A DNA stretch of 64,000 nucleotides, taken from positions 1,633,514-1,697,513 of the forward strand of contig NW_003314287.1 in assembly GCF_000143415.4 (NCBI RefSeq). The letters run 5' to 3'. This DNA comes from Selaginella moellendorffii (Eukaryota > Streptophyta > Lycopodiopsida > Selaginellales > Selaginellaceae). The notes below the pieces were generated by a model that was not told the origin of the DNA, did no database searches, and saw only the letters and a list, made by a program, of their open reading frames with translations. Shown here piece by piece: positions 44,453 through 54,838 of this stretch; positions within the stretch are counted from its first letter, which is position 1; the number at the start of each line of letters is the position of its first letter. The position numbers and the translations under genes are program-made.

Positions 44453-47059
44453 CTATCCAGCAAACGCGAGTTCTACATCGTCTTCTACTTCTACTGCTGG
44501 ACAACGAGTTTGATCACGCAGCTTGTAGATCGAAGACAGTAGCGCATACGGTGCCGAGTTCTCGGGATCCAACTTAAACGCTTGATGTGCCGCTCGTCCT
44601 CCCCTCTCGGCGTCCTTGTGCTCTCGACACGCTCCCAGCAATGACGTCCACACCAGCGCCTCGGGCTCAAACGGCATACCAAGTATCAAGTCCTCTGCGT
44701 CTCTCAGCCTGCCTGCCCGGGAGAGAATATCAACCATGCAGACGTAGTGATCCACAGCGGGCTCAAGGCCAAAGTCTCCAGCCATGGACACGAAGCAGCT
44801 CCAGCCATCTCCCGTCAAGCCGGCGTGGCTGGAAGCCGCGAGAACATTGACGAAAGTGCTCGAGTTTGGCTTGAGGCCGTCGAGAACCATGAGATGGAAC
44901 TGCCCGAGAACGCTCGTCGCCAATCCATTCTGGCTGTAGGAGCTGAGGAGAGCGTTCCACGGCTCGACGTACTGCCGCAGCATCGCATCAAAGAAGGATT
45001 TTGCGTGCTGGATGCTCCCACACCTTCCATACATGCTGACGATGGCGGTGCTGAGGACCGAGTCGGCTCTAAGCCCGGTGCTCATGATCTCGGCGTGGAC
45101 CATCTTGGCCTTGAATTTGCTCGCGAGCAAGCAGCAAACTTCGCAAACGTGGAGGAAAGTCACTCGGTTCGGCCGCACTCCATCCAAGTCCATCTCTTGG
45201 AAGAACTTGAAAGCTTCCGCTGGGCAGCCGGCTTGCAAGTAGGCCTTGATCATCCCCGTCCAAGTCACTACGTCCTTCCGCTGCGTCACTCGATCGAACA
45301 GAGACTGCGCTTCGAAGATCGATCCACACTGGGCGTAGGCAGTGATCATCGCGTTCCAGCAAGCCAGCGACGGCCTCGCCAGTCCATCAAATATCTTCTT
45401 TGCTTCGTCGAGGAAGCCATTCTGCGCGAGTGCCGCGAGCATCGCGTTTGTGGCCACCATGTCCGGATCGACCATCCTCTCGAACAGCGACTTCGCTTCA
45501 GGAACGCTGCCACACTTTCCATAGAGGTTGACGAGAGTGCTGGGGATGAGCATACCGGACTGGCACTTACAGTCGAGCACGCACTGGTGGAGGATCCTGG
45601 CCAGCGTCAAGTCGCCCAAGTTGGAGCAAGCCTCGAGAGCTGCGAGAAAGGTGGTGCGGTTGGGACGAACGCCCTCCATGTCCATGACTCGAAACAGCTG
45701 AATCGCCTCGCCGTGCTGCCAGTTTTGAGTGTGCGCGTTGATAAGCGCAGTCCAGGCAACCACGTCTCGATCGGTCATGGTGTCAAAGAGAGATTTTGCG
45801 TCGTGGAGATAGCCGTTTCGAGCGTAGCCCGCGATGATGGCAGTCATGGAAACTCGGTTCCTTTGCGGCATTCGAGAGTAGCAAGCCAGAGCTTCATGGA
45901 GATGGCCGTTCTCGGAGTAAGCCGTCACCATTGCCGTCCAGGAGACGACGTTCCACTGGGGCATGAGATGGAAGATCTCGCGAGCTTTGGCGATGTCAGC
46001 GTTGTGTCCGCCAAAGGCTGTGATCAGAGCCGTCCAAGCAACCACGTCCCGAGAGACCATGCTGTGGAAGAGGTGCATCACTTGCTCCAAGTCCCCCCAC
46101 TTTCCGTGCATTGTGAGGAGTGCCGTGGCCATGGCGGTGTCGTCCTCGAGCCGGAGCTCGGTGAGCTTGGAGTGGATGTTCCTTCCGAGCTTCTCCAGCG
46201 AGAATTGCGAGCACGGGTCGAGCATGTTGAGGAAAGTCGATCGCTCGGGACGGATGCCTTCCAGATCCATCCTCTGGAAGCACGCGCAAGCCTCGGTGAT
46301 CCTGTCCAGCTTCAAGTATCCACAGATTAGAGTGTTCCACAGACCAACATCGCCACGAGAGGCCGTCTCCTCGAAGAGTTGTCGCGCTTCTTCTATATGC
46401 CCGTTTGCGGCAAATGCTGAAACCATGGCTGTTCTTACGGCTACGTTTTTATCCGGCATTCGATCGTAGAAAGACTTTGCTTCGTTCAAGATGCCTATTT
46501 TTCCGTATCCTTGAATCAGTGCTGTCCAGTTTGCGGTGCTTGGGTCGCTAAGCATCTCAAACAATCTCCTCGCCTCGTGAAGATGCCCTGCATTGGCATA
46601 CGCTGTGATCATCAAGTTCCAGGTCACTTGATCCTTTACTTCCATAGAATCAAACAATCGTTTAGCTTCGTCCATATTGCCACCTTTTACGTATGCTGTG
46701 ATTATGGTATTCCACGAAGAAACACACTTATCTGGAGTACGATTAAACATCTCTCTCGCTTTCTCCAGGTACCCATTACGGGCATATGCAGTGACTATGA
46801 TATTCCACGAGAGCGATGTTTTGTCATCAATCTTTTCAAACACCTCTCTTGCCTCATGTATACAGTTGTGCTTTGCGTACATCTGCAGAAGCAAGTTTCC
46901 ACATTCCTGGCCTCGATCGAGGCCACCCGCTGCCAATGCCGAGTGGACGGTCCTCCCCTCTGCCAAGTTCCTCGTTCTAGCACATCTCCGCAAGATCTCC
47001 ACATAGTTGCTGGAAGCATCGGTGCAAAGACCCCGAAAGGAAGACAAAGTGAACACCAT
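44453..47059 (-). CDS. Pentatricopeptide repeat protein (PPR-4)
   Basis: Single-exon PPR protein of 868 residues from the ATG at 47059 (MVFTLSSFRGLCTD). The frame extends 45 bp further only through a TTG. The array mixes 31-residue S units (TSLSWNIIVTAYARNGYLEK, NVVSWTAMVTAYSENGHLHE) with longer units carrying EGIRPERSTFLNMLDPCSQF, EGVRPNRTTFLAALEACSNL and DGVRPNRVTFLHVCEVCCLL. That is a more varied PLS-like order than PPR-1 and PPR-2. The end has SRAGRLRDAEDLILGMPF and an E1-like SAPYALLSSIYKLRDQ, with no E+/DYW domain. It may act in plastid or mitochondrial RNA processing. The target is unknown. Confidence 0.93.
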   Translation of the reverse strand: MVFTLSSFRGLCTDASSNYVEILRRCARTRNLAEGRTVHSALAAGGLDRGQECGNLLLQMYAKHNCIHEAREVFEKIDDKTSLSWNIIVTAYARNGYLEKAREMFNRTPDKCVSSWNTIITAYVKGGNMDEAKRLFDSMEVKDQVTWNLMITAYANAGHLHEARRLFEMLSDPSTANWTALIQGYGKIGILNEAKSFYDRMPDKNVAVRTAMVSAFAANGHIEEARQLFEETASRGDVGLWNTLICGYLKLDRITEACACFQRMDLEGIRPERSTFLNMLDPCSQFSLEKLGRNIHSKLTELRLEDDTAMATALLTMHGKWGDLEQVMHLFHSMVSRDVVAWTALITAFGGHNADIAKAREIFHLMPQWNVVSWTAMVTAYSENGHLHEALACYSRMPQRNRVSMTAIIAGYARNGYLHDAKSLFDTMTDRDVVAWTALINAHTQNWQHGEAIQLFRVMDMEGVRPNRTTFLAALEACSNLGDLTLARILHQCVLDCKCQSGMLIPSTLVNLYGKCGSVPEAKSLFERMVDPDMVATNAMLAALAQNGFLDEAKKIFDGLARPSLACWNAMITAYAQCGSIFEAQSLFDRVTQRKDVVTWTGMIKAYLQAGCPAEAFKFFQEMDLDGVRPNRVTFLHVCEVCCLLASKFKAKMVHAEIMSTGLRADSVLSTAIVSMYGRCGSIQHAKSFFDAMLRQYVEPWNALLSSYSQNGLATSVLGQFHLMVLDGLKPNSSTFVNVLAASSHAGLTGDGWSCFVSMAGDFGLEPAVDHYVCMVDILSRAGRLRDAEDLILGMPFEPEALVWTSLLGACREHKDAERGGRAAHQAFKLDPENSAPYALLSSIYKLRDQTRCPAVEVEDDVELAFAG

Positions 47060-47119
47060 CAAACTTCCATAGCTCGCTCTCTTTCTTTCATAATAGACAA
47101 TCAAACCATTCTCTAGATA

Positions 47120-47366
47120 CTATCGAGATCATCATCGTTGTGGAGCTTCCAAGCGCGTTCTCGCCGCCCCACTCGGCTCAGACAACGAGCTCCTCGGCCT
47201 CGTCCGCTCGACCAGATCCTCCCAGCAGATCAACCAAGCACCACAAATGACTTGGAGCGATGTCTCCTGCGCGCATCACATCCAACATAACCTCAAAGAG
47301 CTCAGTTTTGCAAATAGTTTGTGTCTTCTGTATATGCAAGAGTAGCAAGACATTCATTTTATTCAT
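47120..47366 (-). pseudogene. PPR C-terminal remnant
   Basis: The minus strand reads LWCLVDLLGGSGRADEAEEL near 47178-47250, the conserved penultimate block of PPR proteins (cf. DILSRAGRLRDAEDL in PPR-4). It is followed by a stop and by further PPR-like sequence out of context. No repeats precede it, and AT-rich DNA starts at about 47370. It is a broken fragment, probably from a duplicated relative of the neighbouring PPR genes. Confidence 0.65.
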
Positions 47367-47369
47367 TCA

Positions 47370-49626
47370 CTGTTTACATCCATTGGTTTTATTTTCTTAA
47401 ACTAGAAATCTAAAGTATTAAAATCAAAACAAACAAAAGAAAAATTAACAATAACTATATATATAAACACACATTATTTCTTATCATATGGCAAGCAATT
47501 TGTGATGATAAATTTTGGGGGGAGGTGTACCTGGGATGGGTAGCCTGGAAAAGAAAATATATAATCCTGCAAGATATATGAACTTAAAATATATGTGCAC
47601 TTGAATTGTTATAATGCATATGTATGAGTCACAATATAATATTTTTTATGTAACTTATTTCAGTTCCATAATAGCATGCTAACAGAGTTTAGGCTTTGGG
47701 TTAAGGTTTGCATGTGATAGCACATGAGCTAAATTTTGAGCACATTTTACAAGCCATATAAGTTAAGTGGTTAAGTGAGGGAAGGCTCCAAAATAATGGA
47801 TCTTGAAGAATCTCTTTGATTGAATCATCAGCATAGAGATTCAATGCCTTATTGATGCATATGTTCTAGATTAGGGATCTTGAGCATGCAATGGAGTTTT
47901 CATGTGCAGCCATCTCTCATCCAGCTCTTACACCCACCATTGCTAATGTAAAAGTCTTTGCAATGGTTGAGAAGGCTTTGACAGAATTTGTAGGGTATAA
48001 GAAAATTATCTAACAATAGCAGCAAATGTAAAGAGCTTTGCATTTGTCAATTACAGCAAGTCAAGAAGCTACAACATGCTCCATACTTTTGGTATTGCTC
48101 CCATTGTGACATCACAACTCATAACTCATAACATGGAGAAGTGCTAAAAGCTTCATCTAAAGTTGCAGCCACCATGTTCTCAATGTATTCAGGAGCAACT
48201 GTTCATTAATAATAGCATTGTAACACAAGGGAAGGATTGCTACGAACAACAACTTAAGCATGCAAGCAATCAAGGCTGCACCTTTGTCATCTTCTAGTAA
48301 AGGGAAGGCTCTAATGGGACAAGTTAGTGCCATAAGAATTGTTGAGAGTTCACAATGACAATAACCATAAGAGCATAAAAGAAGAAACCAATTGTTCAAG
48401 AGGAAATTGATCATGATCCAGCTCCTTCAACAATCATTAATCCAACACCCAAGGTGGCATGGAAGCTCTTAATCATGTTTCTCCTACTTAAATATCCTTC
48501 ACCTTCCTTTGGCAGTTCCGAAGTCCTCGAGAGCACACTAGCAATTGATAGAAATATTTATCACCATTTTGCTACATGAGCTTTTGTGCACAATTCTTGG
48601 CTTTGGACAGTGTCTTGAGGATTTTGTGAGGTCTATTAGAACCATGGCCCCACTCCAATAGGATATCCACATTATTGACATTACCTCCTCTTTAGATCCA
48701 TTTTTTGCATTCATGAGCTTGCAATATAATTTCTTTGGATGTAGTGGGGATGGTCCAAATTTGAGTTGAGCTCATATCAACACAAGTCAACTCAAGTCAA
48801 CATAGTCAACATGAAGTCTTACAAATGAAATCTAAATTGAACAAATGAAGGTTCTAGCAAACTTTAAAATATTTAGATACGTAAATATCTGAGTTAAAAG
48901 TTTCTATAAGATTGAATTGTTTAAAAAAGACAGAGTTCACAAGAACCTATCTTTTATAAAGTTATATTATTTTATTATGACTACTATTACAGTTGTCATA
49001 TTTTGATTTGACTACTTAATATTTTGAATATTTTTATAGTTGTAAATACTATTCCTTCATTCAAAAGATTTTTTAGGGTTCATGAGAAGATGGGAAACAA
49101 GGAAAATACAAAATCTTTGAGTAAGAGTTATAGTGCAAAAGAATATGATAATGCTAATTTTGTTTCACTACCACAATTTCCATATTACACTCCTGGTCCT
49201 TGTTACCCATCTGGGAATGTGTAGACCACTATCATGATTGATAAAAATGCTCTTGTTGTTTCTGAAACAATAGTCCAGAGCAAAAGAAATGAAGAAATGA
49301 ACAACATGGTGGAAAACACCAAGAAATCTACTCTATAAAACTTTCTATGACATTTGTAATTTGTATATTAATTCATATTAAAAACTCTATTGCTTGCTTA
49401 TATTACAATCCTCTTATATGATAAGACCAAGGTATAATTTTGCAATGAATCCTCATTAAAAGTTTTTAGGAGTTGTTTGTGAATAATAATAAAAGAAATT
49501 GAAATCTTTCGAAAGACTCAAAAGTAATATCACATCAAAGAATCAACTTTATTTACATTTCCAAGACTGAAAGGCAGTCTCACATGAGATAATGGTAGCG
49601 TGCTAATATGCTCTGCCACTATAATG
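47370..49626. other. AT-rich intergenic block
   Basis: Stops in all frames, no recognisable protein, no structural RNA seen. I can support nothing beyond AT-rich, probably transposon-derived DNA. Confidence 0.6.
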
Positions 49627-49776
49627 TAGTCTATATTTCCTTGTAGTCTATTTCCCTAGACATTTGGCATGTGTAGAAAATAATATATATGTAGCAAAGT
49701 AGGATTTCATCATAATGATAGAACATGTGTATACATGATAATCTAAAATTCTAGAAACTCTTATATTTTCACGGAA
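49627..49776. mobile_element. Truncated copy of the 215-bp TIR element
   Basis: About 145 bp here are nearly identical to 50906-51053 (tctatatttccttgtagtct through aaactcttatatt). Only the right terminal inverted repeat is present and the left one is missing. A short duplicated CCGTGTAAAT motif follows at 49795-49815. Confidence 0.85.
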
Positions 49777-50169
49777 GACAACATCAACATGGAATCCGTG
49801 TAAATCCGTGTAAATATAGTGAAAAGTGAAAAGTGAAAAGTGAATTTTACAAACTAAAGGTGGTAATACATGTTTTTTGTAGTAATGACTGTTGGTAGTA
49901 ATTTCATTCCAGCTCGACAAGATGCTTGTGAAGAGGAGTTGGAAGAACTCTCATCGACAACACGCTATATGCAATAACATATTATTTATTGTTTGTTCAT
50001 TCACTTAATTTTTTTATAAGTCTGTTCTATGTCCCCAATAAAACAATGAGGCATTGTGGGTATTTTCATTGGCTCCTACAATAGATTGCTGACATCTTTC
50101 ACGAAAGATGACATCAATATGGATATATGGCACAAGTTCAACCGTTGGTGCTGAAAGATATAAAGGCCA

Positions 50170-50855
50170 TTGCTCCTAGTTGCGGCTTTCATTCTCTTTG
50201 ACTTTTTAGATGGTCTTTCAGATATCAATAGGAAAGTTGAGGATTGGAACTTTCTCACACTTGACCACATGCGTGATGCATTCCTCTTGTCCGAAGCACT
50301 TATACTCGAAGTTGGCCATGTCATCTTCATCCTACTAAACGACCCTAACTTGATGAATGAGCTTATGACATGTGCAGTAGAAGTTCATTTCAAGTCATTC
50401 TCTTCTGGATGTATTATGGATCCTATTGGCATCAATATGAGGGGTGTCCAAGGGAAGCATGAAAAGGTGAGTATGTATTTTATATTTTTATCTAATTTTT
50501 AAACATTTTTATTTTCCAGGTTATGATGTGGACCTATCATGCTTTTTGCAGAAACACACATAATGGTTTTCGTGATAGCGAATGTGTAGCATGTGTTTTG
50601 CCTGGGTATGACAGTTCCACTAATATCATACCCAACCTTGTGGATGAGCAGATCCGTAACACATTTCCAAGGTACCAATTTCAAACTCCATCAACAATAC
50701 AAGTCTTGCTTGAGCTCTATTGCCCACCAGATGGTGTTGTGATTGATTGCATAACAAGTAGCGATTCTATGATGGAGGCAACACGTGACTTTGGTAGGTT
50801 GGTGTTTGCTATTGAAGAATATCATTTCTTCAAATGCCGGCTCCAATCCGTGTAA
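50170..50855 (+). pseudogene. Transposon-type gene fragment with methyltransferase-like C-terminus
   Basis: Two open stretches join across a clean GT-AG intron (donor 50467 gtgagtatg, acceptor about 50519 tttccag). Exon 1 reads RKVEDWNFLTLDHMRDAFLL, EVGHVIFILLNDPNLMNELM and FSSGCIMDPIGINMRGVQGK. Exon 2 reads VMMWTYHAFCRNTHNGFRD, NLVDEQIRNTFPRYQFQ, then YCPPDGVVIDCITSSDSMME and ATRDFGRLVFAIEE. The last block resembles motif I of N4/N6-type DNA methyltransferases (D-x-x-x-G-x-G ... A-x-x-x-G-R ... E), but the glycines are replaced. No intact 5' end was found, and the reading frame ends inside the inserted TIR element. I read it as a decayed mobile-element gene. The methyltransferase link is inference. 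Confidence 0.5.
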
Positions 50856-51058
50856 ATATAAGAGTTTCTAGAATTTTAGATTATCATGTATACACATGTT
50901 AGTGTAGTCTATATTTCCTTGTAGTCTATTTCCCTAGACATTTGGCATGTGTAGAAAATAATATATATGTAGCAAAGTAGGATTTCATCATAATGATAGA
51001 ACATGTGTATACATGATAATCTAAAATTCTAGAAACTCTTATATTTACACGGATTTCC
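50844..51058. mobile_element. Small TIR transposon (MULE-type MITE) with 10-bp target duplication
   Basis: The left arm 50845-50899 and right arm 51001-51055 are perfect 55-bp inverted repeats (aatccgtgtaaatataagag inward). The element of about 215 bp is flanked by the direct repeat ATGCCGGCTC at 50834-50843 and 51059-51068. A 9-11-bp target duplication and long TIRs are typical of Mutator-like elements. The interior is AT-rich and non-coding. A truncated sister copy lies at 49627-49776. Confidence 0.9.
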
Positions 51059-51068
51059 ATGCCGGCTC

Positions 51069-52423
51069 TCAACATGGAAACTCTTGTATTCCATTGTCAT
51101 TTACATTGCCATTATTGCTAGCATTGACAACTTCCTCGTGGTCTAGTGTAGAGGTCTCCTTCTCTAGAAGCTCTAACTCCCAAGGGCATTCTATCTTCCG
51201 TGCCTTTGGAACTCTTGCAAATATTGTTGGGTACATTCTTCCATCCTTTACACCCTTTGCAACAAGTCGAGTGCAAACTAGTGCCTCAAATAACATGCCT
51301 CTATATCGAAGATACCTGTAAACAATATATATTTTTAAAAAGTCTTAGAAATTATATTATACCTGTAAGCTGCACATCTCATAAAATAAAGCTGACCATG
51401 TTGGCAATCATAAGTTGTTGTGCTTGTAGACTTCTCTGGCAGCCACCCCTCTTCAATCCCTTCCAATGATGTGTTAATGTAGATGTCAAAAGATATAAAT
51501 GTGCCATTTGGATCGTCACCAATGTGTGGTGCCAAGAACTTCTCACCCTCACTTATAGTTTGCGTGATGTAAATAGCCCTTCTCATCATGTTCTCAAATA
51601 GTTCTGGCAGTCTTTCCTCTCTGTTCATTAAGCGGACATTGAGGAAATCCAAAGTCTCTATCTGTTGCTTATATAAAAGTTTCGATTTTACAATATTGTA
51701 AATCATGTCATTTGGAGTTTTGTTCACTGCAAAAGTAACATATGCATAATTGCGAAAAATGAAGTGCGATAAAAACCTTACATTCATGAGAAGAAATTTC
51801 GACTATAATCTTTAGCCACTCCTTCGGCCTGCGATTGTTTGCAATACATACTAGTTTCTTCAACTTTGAAGACTTTGCATGTTGAATTTTATGCTCAATT
51901 TTTACAAACTCAGCTGAGAGCTCTTCTTGACTCTTCTCTAGATATGCAAGTTCGTAAGAATCTTGCTTGACCTTCACCAAAGGCTAAAAACTAAAACAAT
52001 TAAAAGAGGTCCTTATAAAATGAAAAAGACATACCTTGCATCACATAGCAAGCATAAAATTGATTGGGTTGTTGAACCAAGTTGTATTGTTATTTCGAGT
52101 GTATGAGTGCTAAATAAGTGTTGCAAGATCATCACCATAATGTTGGCAAATGTCATCCTCACTCAAGTCTGCTAAAATTCAAAATTGCTCAATGTCATGG
52201 ACAAGGTTTTGCTTTTGAACAGCAAACTGCCCAAGCCTGCATTTAAACACGACAAAATAAGTTAAAGTGGAGTTGGAGATAAAATTATAAAACTTACGTA
52301 TTGATCTTTTGGCAGGCCAAGATAAGTCTGTTGACATCCAAAGGTCTCCTCGCATAGACATGGTCAACTGAAACATTGATATGGTAGACGGGATCATCGC
52401 GAAAATGATTGTTGATACACTTC
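51069..52423 (-). pseudogene. Unknown spliced gene of transposon region, decayed
   Basis: I do not recognise this protein. Minus-strand open stretches link through GT-AG introns. The first reads CINNHFRDDPVYHINVSVDH and RRPLDVNRLILACQKIN, then an intron (donor at 52298). Next comes LGQFAVQKQNLVHDIEQF, then stops. Then come VKVKQDSYELAYLEKSQEEL and NNRRPKEWLKIIVEISSHEC, an intron, TPNDMIYNIVKSKLLYKQQI, RLPELFENMMRRAIYITQTI, EGEKFLAPHIGDDPNGTFIS, an intron at about 51313-51360, and RGMLFEALVCTRLVAKGVKD with an acidic tail (ELLEKETSTLDHEE). At least two in-frame stops occur near 52100-52190. It converges with the methyltransferase-like fragment, and the MITE sits between them. Confidence 0.5.
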
Positions 52424-52949
52424 ATCTAAGGCCCATATTGATAGTTACCATCAATAATTTGGAACATTGTCCCACAAGCTGTTAAGTCTCAGGATGGTTG
52501 ATAAGCATGTTATCAAATTCCAGGGACTTCCTCCTCCAAATAGGATCCTAGCTATTCACAATTTCAAATGCGACAGTAACAATCTCCATTGTTCTTAGTT
52601 TGCAAAAAGAGACTAGAAACATACTAATATTTGCCGCAAGGCCATTCTATTTGAACAAGTTATATATATCCGGGTTGACATACTTGGATGCTGTGCGGAC
52701 AAAGTTTGTCTGCTACAAATAATAAAGGGGGATTTCTTTAATCAAGTCATAAGGGCCTGGCCTCTTAAGCGCCTCAAGTGTTTCGTGAACTGCTTTTTCC
52801 TTTGTCTACATAACAGTCTCTTGGAAGCACTTGTCCACCATGTTGTCAAGAAGGTTTGCAACTTTTTCAGCTCTAGGTTGTTCCTTAGGTTCCCTATTAT
52901 GAACACCACCAAATTGCCAACTTCAGGGATTTAAGCTGGTGGTGGGCCA

Positions 52950-53085
52950 ATGAGGAGTAAAGGTGGAGGTGGTAGTGGTGATGGTGAGGGTGGTGGTGGT
53001 GGCGGCAGGGGCGGACGCAATAGTGGTAGTGGTGGTGGCAATGGTGGTGGTGGTGGTGGCAATGGTGGTGGTGGAGGTGGTGATT
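52950..53085 (+). repeat. GGT-rich simple repeat
   Basis: Runs of GGT/GGTGGC triplets in which one strand is purine-rich. The proline-rich open frame on the minus strand is a by-product of this tract. Confidence 0.9.
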
Positions 53086-53170
53086 TTCCTTTTCTACAAG
53101 AGAAATTTTTTTTTGTCAAATTAAATAAAGATAATAAGAAATTCAAACAGTAAAAGAGAAAAAAAAAATC

Positions 53171-53660
53171 AAGTGGGCCCAAACTCCACTTTGGGCAGTT
53201 TTGTTGCTCAAAAGGCCGAGGTTATTCAAATAACCTTAGCCCATTGGGCAGCCAAAGTGCCCAAGGTGGCTAGCCCGGGCTTGACCTCGGGTAGTTTGGC
53301 CGCTCGAGGAGCCGAGGTTATTTAAATAACCTCCGCCCCTTGAGTGACCAAACTGCCCGAGGTGGCCAGCCTGAGCTCGACCTCGGGCACTTTGGCCACT
53401 CCAAGGGCCAAAGTTATTCGAATAACCTCGGCCCCTCAGGCGGCCAAACTGCCCGAGGTGGCTAACCCGAGCTCGACCTCAGGCATTTTGGCCACCCGAG
53501 GGGCCGAGGTTATTCAAATAACCTCGACTCCTTGGGCCGGCCAAACTGTCCAAGGTTGAGGGCCCGAGCTCGACCTTGGGCAGTTTTGCCACTGCCAAGG
53601 TTATTTAAATAACCTAGGCCCCTCAGGTGGCCAAACTGTTTGAGGTGTCTAGCCCTAAAG
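53171..53660. repeat. 96-bp palindromic minisatellite, five units
   Basis: The core GTTATTCRAATAAC-type palindrome starts at 53221, 53317, 53413, 53509 and 53600, so the spacing is 96, 96, 96 and 91 bp. Each unit holds two palindromes: GAGGTTATTCAAATAACCTC and, between these, a longer one centred on GAGCTC with arms GGCCAAACTGCCCGAGGT and ACCTCGGGCAgTTTGGCC. The tract is GC-rich inside AT-rich DNA. No coding frame is supported. Confidence 0.92.
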
Positions 53661-53769
53661 AAGCAATCAAGAAAGAAGCAAGAGGAAAAAATGGAAGTGG
53701 AAGCAATCAAATCAAAACTCACCCTTGGTGGCAACTTTACTTCCTAATTTCTCGATCGTGCTAGATTTT

Positions 53770-53950
53770 TCGCGCACTCAATCTCTCCCACTTATGTGCT
53801 CAGTCTCTCAATCTCTTGCACACTTAATCTCTCGATCTCTTGCATGCTCAATCGCTCAATCTCTTGTGCACTCAATCCCTCGATCTCTTGCGCACTCAAT
53901 CCCTCGATCTCCTTTGCACTCAATCCCTCGATCTCCTTCGCGCTCCACTC
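53770..53950 (+). repeat. 27-bp minisatellite
   Basis: Units like CACTCAATCCCTCGATCTCT repeat about six to seven times with a 27-bp period, drifting from left to right. The open frames here are repeats of nine residues and are not taken as genes. Confidence 0.88.
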
Positions 53951-53981
53951 ACAGTGCAAACAGAAACCTAATCTTGGCAGC

Positions 53982-54021
53982 TACCCTAACCCTAATCCTG
54001 ATGGTTGCCCTAACCCTAACC
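53982..54021 (+). repeat. Telomere-like CCCTAA motifs
   Basis: CTACCCTAACCCTAATCC and GCCCTAACCCTAACC lie within 40 bp at the end of the 27-bp minisatellite. The motif is CCCTAA with occasional variants. The plant telomere is CCCTAAA, so these are degenerate or interstitial look-alikes. Confidence 0.6.
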
Positions 54022-54838
54022 AATCTCTTATCCTGGCTGTTCATTCCAAATAACCTAAATCTCAACCATCACAATATCTTTGATCTTATTTTATCTTATC
54101 ATTATTATTATATATGAATTATACTTCTTTATTTTGTATATTTTAATAATGATATAACTAGCACCTATCAACGTTTTTGTTATTAGAGATATGATATATT
54201 TTTTACATTATCTAGAAAGGATGCATTCTCATCAATATTTTGTACATATTTTGGAATCCTTACAAGAACTTTAAAGAGTATAAATAAGGCACATTAAAAT
54301 ATGTTGTACTATATCCATCTATGAATGGATGAATCCTCATCCAGAAATTTATTTTGTGTTGTATTAGATCCTAAACAATAGCCACATGCTTTAAATGTCA
54401 TTGACCAGTGTTCACAATTATGGATAAAACTTGAGTTGTACTATGAATCAAATCTGTCATTGAAGAATATGATTTTACAAGATTTATTATCATCTACCAC
54501 TTAAAATTTGACAACTTGACATATCACACGTGCTGACAATCAGATTAGATCTCTTGGTTTAACATGCTATAGCAGAATGTCATTACTGATATCATTATTA
54601 ACTATCAAACTTCATGTGCTTAAAATCCTTCCTTGGATCTATGTGTATACATGCATCAGAGATCATAATAGATGACAGTAATATTAATATTGTCACACTT
54701 GTACATGTTAAATTTGCTATAGAATTTAAATTCATTTTGTACGTTGTTGATATTCTTCTTATTACTCTATTTAAATTTCAATTATGTTTTACTATGGATT
54801 TTTATAAGTAGCATAAAGAGAGAGAACTTCAAAACCTA

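Noticed and set aside
47060-47104. N-terminal extension of PPR-4 (similar ones for gag, PPR-1 and PPR-2)
   Set aside because: The extension starts with TTG or GTG. The first ATG in frame was used.
52931-53182. Proline-rich frame on the minus strand
   Set aside because: It is the translation of a GGT simple repeat.
53725-54117. Ser/Arg repeat frame on the plus strand
   Set aside because: Translation of the 27-bp minisatellite, with all frames open for the same reason.
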